Source: Anaerovibrio sp. JC8
GTDB taxonomy: Bacteria; Bacillota; Negativicutes; Selenomonadales; Selenomonadaceae
NCBI RefSeq assembly: GCF_002100115.1
Contig: NZ_ANBM01000008.1
Location: 62,001 to 126,000, forward strand
DNA length: 64,000 nt
Direction: 5' to 3'
Both the position numbers and the translations under genes were made by a program. Below, piece after piece: positions 1 through 6,903 of this stretch. Position 1 is the first letter of the stretch, and every line of letters begins with the position of its first letter. The notes below the pieces were generated by a model. It was given only the letters and a program-made list of their open reading frames with translations, was not told the DNA's origin and did not search any database.

Positions 1-152
1 TCCATGAGCTTTGCCTTGGTAACAGACACCGCCAGTGAATCCTGCATTCCCGGATTATCCTCTGCCGATATAAACCTGGATGCCCCCAGGGCCACCACCA
101 TAACCAGCAATATTATCAAGTATATTTTTTTCCTTAAAAAAGTCTTAATCAT
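1..152 (-). CDS. RND efflux periplasmic adaptor (HlyD/AcrA family), N-terminal fragment
   Basis: Partial gene running off the left edge; about 50 codons are visible. The product begins MIKTFLRKKIYLIIL, a short basic stretch followed by a hydrophobic segment (about residues 9-24), then an extracytoplasmic part ending in SLAVSVTKAKLM. A membrane anchor followed by a strand of the type 'V.V.KA' is how AcrA/MexA-type membrane fusion proteins usually start. The protein would link an inner-membrane RND pump to an outer-membrane channel. It lies downstream of the TetR gene in the same direction, with a TetR-type palindrome just ahead of its start, so regulation by that TetR is likely. The family call rests on the N-terminus only. 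Confidence 0.6.
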   Translation of the reverse strand, partial: MIKTFLRKKIYLIILLVMVVALGASRFISAEDNPGMQDSLAVSVTKAKLM

Positions 153-173
153 GTCCTGTCCCTTCGTCCTAAT

Positions 174-191
174 TACTGACTACGGTCAGTA
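174..191. promoter_or_regulatory. TetR-type operator, copy 1
   Basis: Inverted repeat TACTGAC-TACG-GTCAGTA, seven-base perfect arms around four bases, 22 bases before the adaptor start codon. It matches the palindrome at 883-902 ahead of the tetR gene. The shared site suggests that the TetR protein controls both itself and the efflux adaptor. Confidence 0.65.
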
Positions 192-197
192 GTGTCG

Positions 198-225
198 CAA
201 AAAAGAAAGTGCATCTAAAATGCAC
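198..225 (-). terminator. Terminator after tetR
   Basis: Stem GTGCAT/ATGCAC (209-214 with 220-225) followed on the minus strand by a T-rich tract (CTTTCTTTTTT). It lies 15 bases after the tetR stop. Some read-through into the adaptor gene is possible, because I see no clear separate promoter for the adaptor. Confidence 0.6.
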
Positions 226-239
226 CTATCCTTTAATAA

Positions 240-869
240 TCATGGCATAGAAAGCCGTAAAAGCCCTGGTTTGATGCCCAGCAATGTATTCAGCTGGCTG
301 GAAACAATTTTATAGCGTATATCCATTTCCTTATCAGAAATATCATCTGAAGTCATATTCTCAGGCACCTGCCACAGATAATCTGCCAAAGACCATAAAA
401 ACCTCAGCCGTTCCGGTATTTCCTCAGCAGAAAAGTGCAGGGAGCCTTCTTCAATTCCCAAGGAAAACATAGCCTGAAGCACTGGCTCCAGATCCTCCAC
501 CAGCATTTTTTCCCACATATATTCAAAGTATTTGTAGTCTGATGGTGTTTCTATCTGGTCCAGCATACATTCCACCGGCAGCTCCTGATTTATGGCATCA
601 AGAAACAGCTGCAGCTGCTCCAGGGCTGTCTTGCCGTCACATTTTTCCCGCAATGCCGCCACAAAGTCATTGGCGAACTTTTGCAGGATACTTTCCATTA
701 CAGTTTCCTTGGTGGAAAAATGATAAAAATAGGTACTTTTGGCAATGCCAATTTCCCTGCAGATACTGCTTACATCAGTTTTATCATAACCCTTGGAGGC
801 AAACATTTTAAAGGCAGCTTCCATTATTTCCTGCCGCCGCTCCTCCGGGGATTTTCTAATTCTTGTCAT
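240..869 (-). CDS. TetR/AcrR-family transcriptional repressor
   Basis: A 209-residue one-domain regulator. The N-terminus has the TetR DNA-binding helices: RRQEIMEAAFKMFASKGY, then the helix-turn-helix SSICREIGIAKSTYFYHF and the following KETVM. The rest is a helical ligand-binding domain. I start it at the fourth codon of the longer frame (ATG at 869): the ribosome-binding site AAGGAG abuts the first ATG (878) but lies nine bases from this one. Its promoter (904-932) carries an operator immediately downstream, and the same palindrome precedes the efflux adaptor. This is the common arrangement of a drug- or toxicant-responsive repressor controlling an RND pump and itself. The ligand cannot be deduced. 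Confidence 0.9.
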   Translation of the reverse strand: MTRIRKSPEERRQEIMEAAFKMFASKGYDKTDVSSICREIGIAKSTYFYHFSTKETVMESILQKFANDFVAALREKCDGKTALEQLQLFLDAINQELPVECMLDQIETPSDYKYFEYMWEKMLVEDLEPVLQAMFSLGIEEGSLHFSAEEIPERLRFLWSLADYLWQVPENMTSDDISDKEMDIRYKIVSSQLNTLLGIKPGLLRLSMP

Positions 870-882
870 CTGGTTCATCTCC

Positions 883-932
883 TTACTGACTTAGGTCAGT
901 AATAATATAGACTAACCAAAAATCTTTGTCAA
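883..932 (-). promoter_or_regulatory. tetR promoter with overlapping operator (copy 2)
   Basis: On the minus strand, TTGACA (927-932) and TATATT (904-909) are separated by exactly 17 bases, a near-consensus sigma-70 promoter. Directly after the -10 lies TTACTGAC-TTAG-GTCAGTAA (883-902), eight-base perfect arms with a four-base spacer. A repressor bound here would cover the transcription start, which predicts autorepression. Confidence 0.8.
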
Positions 933-961
933 CATATTTCTCCAAAAATCAGATATCTTTT

Positions 962-1348
962 CTATTTCCCATTAAATACAGGGGGACGCTTTTCCGCAAA
1001 GGCCTGTATTCCCTCCCGGAATGTCCTGTTTTTTAGTTGCCAATCAATATGCAAATACCGATTTTTCAGCTCATTATCCTCACCCAGCAACAAATTCCTC
1101 AGGAAATTTTCCAAATAAACAGGTGTTTCATGTATGCCATTTTGCAGATTGCTGTAGTTGGCCCGGACCAAAGCATTACGAAAATACCAAGAATTATCTG
1201 CAAACAAGTCATTAGTGGCATTAAAGCCTAAACTCCGCAGATATTTTATAAGAAATACTGCTGTTGTTCTGGTATTTCCTTCACCAAACACGTGGATTTG
1301 CCATAGCTGAGCGATAAATTTGGCTAGATAAAGCTCTTCCTCGCTATC
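962..1348 (-). pseudogene. Fic-domain remnant fused to an enoyl-CoA hydratase-family C-terminal tail
   Basis: An open frame with no good start codon; the only early candidate is GTG at 1291, inside the motif. Its first part reads as the C-terminal half of a Fic (AMP-transferase/toxin) domain: LWQIHVFGEGNTRTTAVF contains HxFxxGNxR, followed by the usual LFADNSWYFRNALVRANY region. The N-terminal helices of the Fic fold are absent, because the frame is closed by a stop at 1349-1351. The last 19 residues, FREGIQAFAEKRPPVFNGK, are identical to the C-terminus of the isomerase-like protein at 6041-6820 and do not belong to Fic proteins. The eight differences across those 60 bases are all synonymous, stop codon included. 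I read it as a recombination scar joining two broken genes; expression as a short fusion is not excluded. Confidence 0.7.
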
Positions 1349-1643
1349 CTATAATCTGCACCTTGGAAACACCAAAGGCTTCCTTCAGGGCTGGGATACA
1401 GTCACGCTCCAAAAAGGACCGTTCCAGTATGCCACCGCTGACAATGAGAAGGGTATCTCCCCGTTTATTGAAGGTTTGGATTTTTTTGAAGGCACGATTA
1501 AAAATGTCTTCAGGAATGAGATCCTTTAATTTGTCTACACCATCAGCCATTTCCGGCTTTTCCTTTTTTATGCGCACATCAAAAGGATCTGCTGCCTCTG
1601 AACTAAGATGAACATTTCCGGCCATGTGGTTCTTGTTAAGCAT
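1344..1643 (-). CDS. Small hypothetical protein, possibly DnaA N-terminal-like
   Basis: Unrecognised with certainty. About 99 residues, starting at ATG 1643, nine bases after AAAGGA (an in-frame ATG at 1652 abuts that site). The second half (DIFNRAFKKIQTFNKRGDTL, then LIVSGG, LERSFLERDCIPALKEAFG, SKVQIIG) has the alternating helix/strand pattern of the small domain that opens DnaA and some plasmid or phage replication proteins. That is a resemblance only. An extended -10 (TGGTATAAT, about 1694-1702 on the minus strand) lies upstream. The Fic remnant's open frame begins at its stop codon with a five-base overlap. It may be a truncated piece of a larger replication or regulatory gene, consistent with the broken neighbourhood. 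Confidence 0.4.
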   Translation of the reverse strand: MLNKNHMAGNVHLSSEAADPFDVRIKKEKPEMADGVDKLKDLIPEDIFNRAFKKIQTFNKRGDTLLIVSGGILERSFLERDCIPALKEAFGVSKVQIIG

Positions 1644-1856
1644 ATTATCCATTCCTTTCCATATTGTACTTATACTTCGCCCTCATCCATTATACCAAGT
1701 TTACACTTCCAATAGCGAGAGTATTATTATAACGCCATTGTTCAAATTTTTCTTTTTTAGAAGAAAAATCTTCCAATTAGCGTTTCAACGAGCTGGGAGA
1801 TATGCTCACCAGCTGTTGTAGTTTGTTTCCCCCCACCTAAAACATCTTAAAGCTCG

Positions 1857-2471
1857 TTATATACCCACACGGTCTTCGTCAGTAATCTTCCTGATTACTC
1901 TGCAGGGATTTCCCACTGCCAGGGAATTAGCTGGAATATCCTTGGTGACAACACTGCCGCCACCGATTACTGCTCCCCTGCCTATTCTTACCCCCGGCAT
2001 AATGGTAACATGACCACCAACCCAGACATCTTCCTCCAAAATAATCTTCTTCACCTTTTCCGGGAAATACGCGCCATACTCATTAAAATGCTTGGCACGC
2101 TCATCAGCCACCAATGGATGGGAAGGAGTTGCAAACAAGGCTCCCGGACCGATTAAGCATCTGTCGCCGATATGTATTTCATTGCCATCAAGAAATACAG
2201 CATTAAAGTTAATATATACATCGTCCCCGATGTATATATTACAGCCGTAATCGAACTGCACGCCGTTGGCTATAAAGGAATTTTCCCCAATATGCCCCAA
2301 AAGATCAGTCAATAATTTGCGTCTTTTTTCCTTTTCCTCCACCATAGTCTGGTTGTATATGGTACTGGTATTTCCTGCCAGTGCCCGCTTTTTTACCATC
2401 CAAGGCTCATTATCCTGAAACCATTCTCCGTTGAGCATTTTCTCTTTTTGGTTCAGCTGCTTCTCTGCCAT
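1857..2471 (-). CDS. Maltose/galactoside O-acetyltransferase-like (LacA/Maa, left-handed beta-helix)
   Basis: 204 residues, the usual length of the Maa/LacA/NodL family, which transfers acetyl from acetyl-CoA to a sugar hydroxyl. The N-terminal 'Mac' helices contain KEKMLNGEWFQDNEP. Hexapeptide repeats follow (FDYGCNIYIGDDVYINFNAV, IHIGDRCLIGPGALFATPSH, VWVGGHVTIMPGVRIGRGAV, IGGGSVVTKDIPANSLAVGNP), with the catalytic histidine in the TPSH segment. I place the start at ATG 2471, eight bases after GGGAGG; the ATG at 2501 lacks a matching site. The true acceptor is unknown; such enzymes often act on exported or storage sugars. It stands alone. Confidence 0.88.
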   Translation of the reverse strand: MAEKQLNQKEKMLNGEWFQDNEPWMVKKRALAGNTSTIYNQTMVEEKEKRRKLLTDLLGHIGENSFIANGVQFDYGCNIYIGDDVYINFNAVFLDGNEIHIGDRCLIGPGALFATPSHPLVADERAKHFNEYGAYFPEKVKKIILEEDVWVGGHVTIMPGVRIGRGAVIGGGSVVTKDIPANSLAVGNPCRVIRKITDEDRVGI

Positions 2472-2514
2472 TACCCTACCTCCCGAAAACGTTTCTTTCA
2501 TTTTATCACAAATA

Positions 2515-2545
2515 ATAAAATGGCCACATAACTGCGGCCATAGTT
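2515..2545 (-). terminator. Hairpin between flagellin-like and acetyltransferase genes
   Basis: ATGGCC...GGCCAT stem (about 2519-2541) followed on the minus strand by TTTTATTATTT. It probably acts as a second terminator insulating the acetyltransferase from upstream transcription. Confidence 0.4.
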
Positions 2546-2563
2546 TTAGACTTTTATTTTAAT

Positions 2564-2599
2564 ACAAAAAATCCCTGACTTCACTGGAAGTCAGGGATT
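2564..2599 (-). terminator. Terminator of the flagellin-like gene
   Basis: A 13-base perfect stem (AATCCCTGACTTC with GAAGTCAGGGATT, four-base loop, 2570-2599) followed on the minus strand by TTTTTTGTATT. It lies 27 bases past the stop codon at 2626. Confidence 0.85.
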
Positions 2600-2625
2600 C
2601 TTTATGCTTAGGTTAATATATTCTC

Positions 2626-3489
2626 TTAGTACAACATGCCAAAGGCTGCGCCACGGCTGTGATTATTGAGACCACCAAGGGCCCCCACTTCCTGGCTGAG
2701 AGACTGCAAGCCCTGCTTTACGGCCCACATTGCAACCTGGCTCTGTGCATTGGCACTGGCATTATTTACAGACTCAGCGGCAATATCGGTATCATCTATG
2801 GTGGATACTGCATCATAGAGGTTTTCTTCCATAACAGTGTAGTTGCTGGACTGATAGTCCAAGCCCTGCTGGGAAGCGCCGATACTTGTTGCCTGATCAA
2901 GGGCAGTATTTAAGGCATTGTCAACTGTTTCAATGGCACTACCCAAATCTGAGAGATCACCCAGCTTGATGTTGCTGTTGCCATCACTGTCAGTAAGGCC
3001 CAGGCCTGCGGTACTCATATCACCAAGATTAACGGTTTCATAACCGTTATAGCTTGCCACCTGTACAGACTGACTGCCATCCAGCAGCTTCTGGCCATTG
3101 TAGGTAACCTGTGCATTGGAATTAATCTGTGCTAAAGTCTGATTTACTGACTTCTGCAATGCTGCAATATCAGATTTACCATTGGTACCGTTTGCGGCAC
3201 TAATCAATGTCTCCTTTAAGGAAGACAGGGAACTTACTGTATTGCCTACGGCGCCGGCCGCTACATTCAACATGGAATTAGCAGTCTGAGTATTGCTGTT
3301 GGATTGAGCTACACTGCCGATATTATTATACATGCGCTGGACAATGGCATATTCGGAGGCACCATTGGCCGCACTATAATACTTGGAACCGGTTGATATA
3401 CGCTGAATACTGCTTGATTGTGCAGATTGGGCACGATTTAAGTTGTTAAGGGAATGATTAACTCCGCTCATTACACTGCCGATACTCAT
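2626..3489 (-). CDS. Flagellin-like protein, divergent and isolated
   Basis: 287 residues. The N-terminal helical domain resembles flagellin D0/D1 (NHSLNNLNRAQSAQSSSIQRI, then STGSKYYSAANGASEYAIVQRM, where canonical flagellins have LSSGLRINSAADDAAGLAI). The middle holds a short beta segment (NGQKLLDGSQSVQVASYNG), and a C-terminal helix pair follows (MEENLYDAVSTIDDTDIAAE, then AQSQVAMWAVKQGLQSLSQE). It departs from standard flagellin in lacking the usual QANQQPQQVLSLL-type end; it closes with a Gly/Asn-rich tail, NNHSRGAAFGMLY. No chaperone, hook or secretion genes are adjacent. GGAG lies six bases ahead of ATG. It could be a minor filament subunit or a retired paralog; it has its own strong terminator. 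Confidence 0.75.
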   Translation of the reverse strand: MSIGSVMSGVNHSLNNLNRAQSAQSSSIQRISTGSKYYSAANGASEYAIVQRMYNNIGSVAQSNSNTQTANSMLNVAAGAVGNTVSSLSSLKETLISAANGTNGKSDIAALQKSVNQTLAQINSNAQVTYNGQKLLDGSQSVQVASYNGYETVNLGDMSTAGLGLTDSDGNSNIKLGDLSDLGSAIETVDNALNTALDQATSIGASQQGLDYQSSNYTVMEENLYDAVSTIDDTDIAAESVNNASANAQSQVAMWAVKQGLQSLSQEVGALGGLNNHSRGAAFGMLY

Positions 3490-3598
3490 GTTATCATCTC
3501 CTTCACTTGTTAAACTTCACTATTTTATCGAATAAGTAATTTTACCTATTCTACAGTTTGCTGTCAATAGCTATTTTAAATCCTTAACACAACGGATA

Positions 3599-3626
3599 TT
3601 GACATAAGTCATAAACGAAATATAAT
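3599..3626 (+). promoter_or_regulatory. Promoter of the DUF134-NifX gene
   Basis: TTGACA (3599-3604), 16 bases, then TATAAT (3621-3626), an essentially consensus sigma-70 promoter. The palindrome TGAC-ATAA-GTCA (3600-3611) overlaps the -35 box, so a bound protein would block polymerase. Confidence 0.8.
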
Positions 3627-3630
3627 ATAG

Positions 3631-3650
3631 TTAATGACATAAGTCATTAA
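3631..3650. promoter_or_regulatory. Palindromic operator upstream of the DUF134-NifX gene
   Basis: TTAATGAC-ATAA-GTCATTAA, eight-base perfect arms with a four-base spacer, between the -10 box and the ribosome-binding site (AGGAGG). The core TGACATAAGTCA is repeated at 3600-3611. Two copies bracketing the promoter suggest autoregulation by the helix-turn-helix protein encoded just downstream. Confidence 0.7.
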
Positions 3651-3662
3651 AGGAGGGTATCT

Positions 3663-4406
3663 ATGGCCAGACCGGTGAAAAAGAAAAAAATATGCTCATT
3701 GCCTGCTTTTCCGGAATTTGTTCCCAAGGATGGCAACAAGGATATGCCGGTGGTGTTCATGCCGGTGGAAGAATATGAAACCATCCGCCTCATGGATTAC
3801 AACGGGTTAACCCAGCTGGAATGTGCTGAGCAAATGAATGTTGCCAGAACAACAGTACAGGCCCTATACGTGGCTGCCCGCAGGCGCATGGCTGTGTGTT
3901 TGGTGGAAGGAAAGCCTCTAAAAATAATTGGCGGTGATTATGAGGTCTGCGGCGAAGACCAGTTATGTGGCAGTATCCGCCGCCGTAAAAATCATTGTCC
4001 CTATGAACAGAAAGGAAGTCGTATTATGAAATTGGCAGTAACTTATGATAATGGTGAAATTTTCCAGCATTTTGGAAAAACCAGCGAGTTTAAGGTATAT
4101 GATATTCAGGATAACAAGGTAGTCAAATCTGAGGTTATTGGTACCAATGGTCAGGGCCATGGTGCATTGGCTGGTATTCTTCAGGATCTGCACATTGATA
4201 CCTTGATTTGCGGTGGTATCGGTGGTGGTGCCCAGAATGCCTTGGCATCCGCCGGGATTGCCCTTTATGGTGGTGTTTCCGGTTCTGCTGATGCTGCAGT
4301 TGAAGCACTTTTGGCGGGTAATCTTGCCTATAATCCAGCTGTTCACTGCAACCATCATGGACATGGTGAACGTCAAACCTGTGGCGATCATGGTTGCCAA
4401 CACTAA
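3663..4406 (+). CDS. DUF134 DNA-binding domain fused to a NifX/NafY-like domain
   Basis: 247 residues with two parts. Residues 1 to about 105 match the DUF134 family: a basic start (MARPVKKKKICSLPAFPEF), an EEYETIRLMDYNGLTQLECAEQM segment, and a sigma-70 region-4-like helix-turn-helix (MNVARTTVQALYVAARRRMA). Cysteines C99 and C104 and more follow in the linker. From MKLAVTYDNGEIFQHFGKTSE onward it is a dinitrogenase iron-molybdenum cofactor-binding fold (NifX/NafY/NifB C-terminal type), with HFGK, GQGHGALAG and GGIGGGAQNALASAGI. A His/Cys-rich tail (CNHHGHGERQTCGDHGCQH) is a plausible metal ligand set. It precedes an Mrp ATPase gene by 56 bases. A metal- or Fe-S-responsive regulator is a reasonable inference; no nitrogenase genes are present. 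Confidence 0.85.
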   Translation: MARPVKKKKICSLPAFPEFVPKDGNKDMPVVFMPVEEYETIRLMDYNGLTQLECAEQMNVARTTVQALYVAARRRMAVCLVEGKPLKIIGGDYEVCGEDQLCGSIRRRKNHCPYEQKGSRIMKLAVTYDNGEIFQHFGKTSEFKVYDIQDNKVVKSEVIGTNGQGHGALAGILQDLHIDTLICGGIGGGAQNALASAGIALYGGVSGSADAAVEALLAGNLAYNPAVHCNHHGHGERQTCGDHGCQH

Positions 4407-4462
4407 TACTTTTTAATATTATATTTTTGTGTTTGTATTATTTTAGTTAGGAGGCCAACTTC

Positions 4463-5299
4463 ATGGCAGAAGAATGTAATCACGACTGTAGCTCCTGCGG
4501 TACTACCTGCGGTGAGGACACCCGCAGGAAATCTTTTTACGAGGAGCCAAATGAGTTAAGTAAAATCCGCCATGCCATTGCAGTAGTCAGCGGCAAAGGC
4601 GGTGTAGGAAAATCTCTGGTAACCGGTCTGTTATCCGTGTTAATGTCCAGAAAGGGACGCCATGTAGGTATCATGGATGCGGATATTACTGGTCCATCTG
4701 TGCCGAAGATGTTTGGCATATCCGGAGAAATAATTGGTAATCAGGCTGGTGCATATCCTGTCAGCTCTGCCGGCGGTATTGATATTGTCAGCATGAATTT
4801 ATTTCTGGAAAACACCTCTGACCCGGTAGTATGGCGGGGCCCTGTTATCAGCGGCGTCGTAAAGCAGTTTTGGCAGGATGTTATCTGGAATGATATAGAT
4901 TATTTGTTCATTGATATGCCACCGGGAACCGGTGACGTACCATTAACAGTAATGCAGTCCATTAAGCTGGATGGCATTGTTATCGTTACCAGCCCTCAGG
5001 AGCTGGTTTCCATGATAGTTGAAAAGGCCGTAAAGATGGCTTCTGTTATGAAGGTACCTATTTTAGGCGTAGTAGAAAACATGAGCTACTTTGAATGTCC
5101 GGATTGTGGCAAGCAGCATAAAATATATGGTGAAAGCCATCTTGAGGAAATTGCCAAGGAATATAATCTGGATATTCTGGGCCGTATCCCAATTCAGCCA
5201 TCCCTGGCCGCCAAATGTGATGCCGGGCAGATTGAAACTGTAGAAGCGGAATTTTTGCAGGACGCAGTAGAAAAGCTGCTGGCTGCGGAAAAGAAATAG
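4463..5299 (+). CDS. Mrp/NBP35-type P-loop ATPase, Fe-S cluster carrier
   Basis: 278 residues. The deviant Walker A is GKGGVGKS (44-51), followed by DADITGPSVPKM, the DMPPGTGD Walker B region, and a C-terminal CPDCGK (CxxC) that in Mrp/ApbC proteins binds a bridging cluster between two subunits. The extra N-terminal cysteines C5, C9, C12 and C16 resemble the N-terminal cluster site of the NBP35 branch. Mrp proteins assemble and hand over [4Fe-4S] clusters in the cytoplasm. The start follows AGGAGG by eight bases. Position between the DUF134-NifX gene and a cysteine-rich DUF1847 gene suggests a small metallocofactor operon. Confidence 0.93.
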   Translation: MAEECNHDCSSCGTTCGEDTRRKSFYEEPNELSKIRHAIAVVSGKGGVGKSLVTGLLSVLMSRKGRHVGIMDADITGPSVPKMFGISGEIIGNQAGAYPVSSAGGIDIVSMNLFLENTSDPVVWRGPVISGVVKQFWQDVIWNDIDYLFIDMPPGTGDVPLTVMQSIKLDGIVIVTSPQELVSMIVEKAVKMASVMKVPILGVVENMSYFECPDCGKQHKIYGESHLEEIAKEYNLDILGRIPIQPSLAAKCDAGQIETVEAEFLQDAVEKLLAAEKK

Positions 5300-5323
5300 C
5301 ATCTAATAATGGAGGGCTTCACT

Positions 5324-5929
5324 ATGAAAGCTGACTGCGCCAACTGTAAGACCCATGCCTGTTACACCAAGGGCGTGAACTGCACGGGGATAGATAGGGA
5401 AACTATTCTGGAAGCATACAATGACGATGAACGTCGTATTATGGAAGCTGCAGCCTATGTGGAAGGCACCTTTTACAGCAATATTACCCGTCTTCAGGAA
5501 ACAGCGGAATTCGCCAAAGCCATGGGCTACAAGAAGCTGGGCATGGCCTTCTGTATTGGTCTGAATACGGAGGCCCGCTATATTGCCCGCTACTATGAGC
5601 AGCAGGGCTTTGAATTTTACAGTGTATGCTGTAAAAATTGCAGCTTCAATAAAAAAGAGCTTGGCCTTAAACAGGTCAAGCCGGAGCTGGAGCATGAAGC
5701 CATGTGCAACCCCAAATTTCAGGCCAAATTGTTGGCAGAAAAGGGAACGGAGCTGTTCATCTCCTGTGGCCTGTGCGTGGGTCACGATGCCATCTTTAAC
5801 GGCAGCTGCCCAGGTCCTGTCACTACCCTGGTGGTAAAGGACAGACTGCTGGCCCATAATCCTTTGGGAGCTATTTACTCCAGATACTGGAAGCGCAAGC
5901 TTGGTATAATGGACAAAGGAGAAATATAA
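5324..5929 (+). CDS. DUF1847 cysteine-rich metal-binding protein
   Basis: 201 residues. Starting at ATG 5324, eight bases after GGAGG; an earlier in-frame ATG at 5309 contains that site and is unlikely. Cysteines are spread in clusters: CANCKTHACYTKGVNC at the N-terminus, CCKNC, and SCGLCVGHDAIF near the C-terminus. This pattern and KLGMAFCIGLNTEARYIARY match DUF1847, a family of presumed metal-binding proteins of anaerobes without a proven activity. It lies 24 bases after the Mrp gene and is probably co-transcribed. An Fe-S or other metal role is inferred from the cysteines and neighbours. Confidence 0.8.
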   Translation: MKADCANCKTHACYTKGVNCTGIDRETILEAYNDDERRIMEAAAYVEGTFYSNITRLQETAEFAKAMGYKKLGMAFCIGLNTEARYIARYYEQQGFEFYSVCCKNCSFNKKELGLKQVKPELEHEAMCNPKFQAKLLAEKGTELFISCGLCVGHDAIFNGSCPGPVTTLVVKDRLLAHNPLGAIYSRYWKRKLGIMDKGEI

Positions 5930-5993
5930 AAGTATAGCGGGAAAGGGTGCAAATTATCGGCTAAAATTTAAACATAACCAAAAATCAAAAAGG

Positions 5994-6020
5994 CGTGCCA
6001 TATAAATTGGCACGTCTTTT
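5994..6020 (+). terminator. Terminator after the DUF1847 gene
   Basis: Stem CGTGCCA/TGGCACG (5994-6000 with 6008-6014), then TCTTTT. It closes the rightward three-gene group and lies between two converging genes. Confidence 0.7.
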
Positions 6021-6040
6021 CGTATATATACTTATGTTAT

Positions 6041-6820
6041 TTATTTTCCATTAAACACTGGTGGACGCTTTTCAGCAAAGGCCTGTATGCCTTCCCGGAA
6101 ATCCTCGGTGCCCAGCAGCATTGCCATAGCCATGGACTCGTAGGTCAGGGTTTCATCCAGGGAAGCACCAAAATTATTGATTTCCTTCTTCATCATGGCC
6201 AGTGCCAATGGAGCCGCCCCGGCTATTTGCTTGGCCACCGCCAAGGTCTTTTCCCGCAATTCCTCTGCCGGGAATACATCATTGACCAGCCCCAATGTAT
6301 GGGCTTCAGCAGCCTCCACCGGCCGGGCAGTAAACATTAACTCTTTGGCCTTGGCCAAGCCCACTGCCTTGGCAAGGAAATAATATCCGCCACAGTCCGG
6401 TGCCAAACCAATATTGGCAAAGCTCTGAATGAACTTCACACCCTGAGCGGCATAGCAAAGATCACAGGCAATGGCGATATTAAAGCCAGCTCCGGCTGCC
6501 ACTCCGTTTACCATGGCAATTACCGGCTTTGACATACTATGAATGAGTTTTACTACCATACCCGCCTGGGCCACAAACCGCCTACGTTCCTCCGTAGTTT
6601 TCAAATTGTCCAGGGAAGCCAAATCGCCCCCCGCACAAAATCCACGGCCTTCCCCGGTCAATACCACAACCCGCACCTCCGGGTCATGCTCCGCCTGATG
6701 TAATTTCTCTATCCAGCCATTTATAAGCTCCAAACTCATGGAATTTAAGCTCTTGGGCCTATTCAAGGTTAAAATGGCAACCCGGTCTTCCCTCTCGTAC
6801 TTGATAACTTCCTCAGACAC
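6041..6820 (-). CDS. Enoyl-CoA hydratase/isomerase family protein, probably isomerase-type
   Basis: 259 residues, normal crotonase length. The oxyanion-hole segments GFCAGGDLASL and NGVAAGAGFNIA are intact. At the position of the hydratase glutamate (PEI in classical crotonases) it reads SFANIGLAPDCGGYYF. The glutamate is absent while the aspartate of the PD-GG motif is present, as in PaaG-type 2,3-enoyl-CoA isomerases. Hydratase activity is therefore doubtful and double-bond isomerisation more likely; the substrate is unknown. The start is GTG (6820), nine bases after GGGAG. No other fatty-acid or CoA genes are adjacent. Its last 20 codons are duplicated, with only silent changes, at 962-1021. 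Confidence 0.85.
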   Translation of the reverse strand: MSEEVIKYEREDRVAILTLNRPKSLNSMSLELINGWIEKLHQAEHDPEVRVVVLTGEGRGFCAGGDLASLDNLKTTEERRRFVAQAGMVVKLIHSMSKPVIAMVNGVAAGAGFNIAIACDLCYAAQGVKFIQSFANIGLAPDCGGYYFLAKAVGLAKAKELMFTARPVEAAEAHTLGLVNDVFPAEELREKTLAVAKQIAGAAPLALAMMKKEINNFGASLDETLTYESMAMAMLLGTEDFREGIQAFAEKRPPVFNGK

Positions 6821-6903
6821 AAAATCACACTCCCCACTGCATGCTTATCTAGAGTACAACGTTCTGAGGCAATTATACAATAAAAGGACACACTGTGGGT
6901 AGA

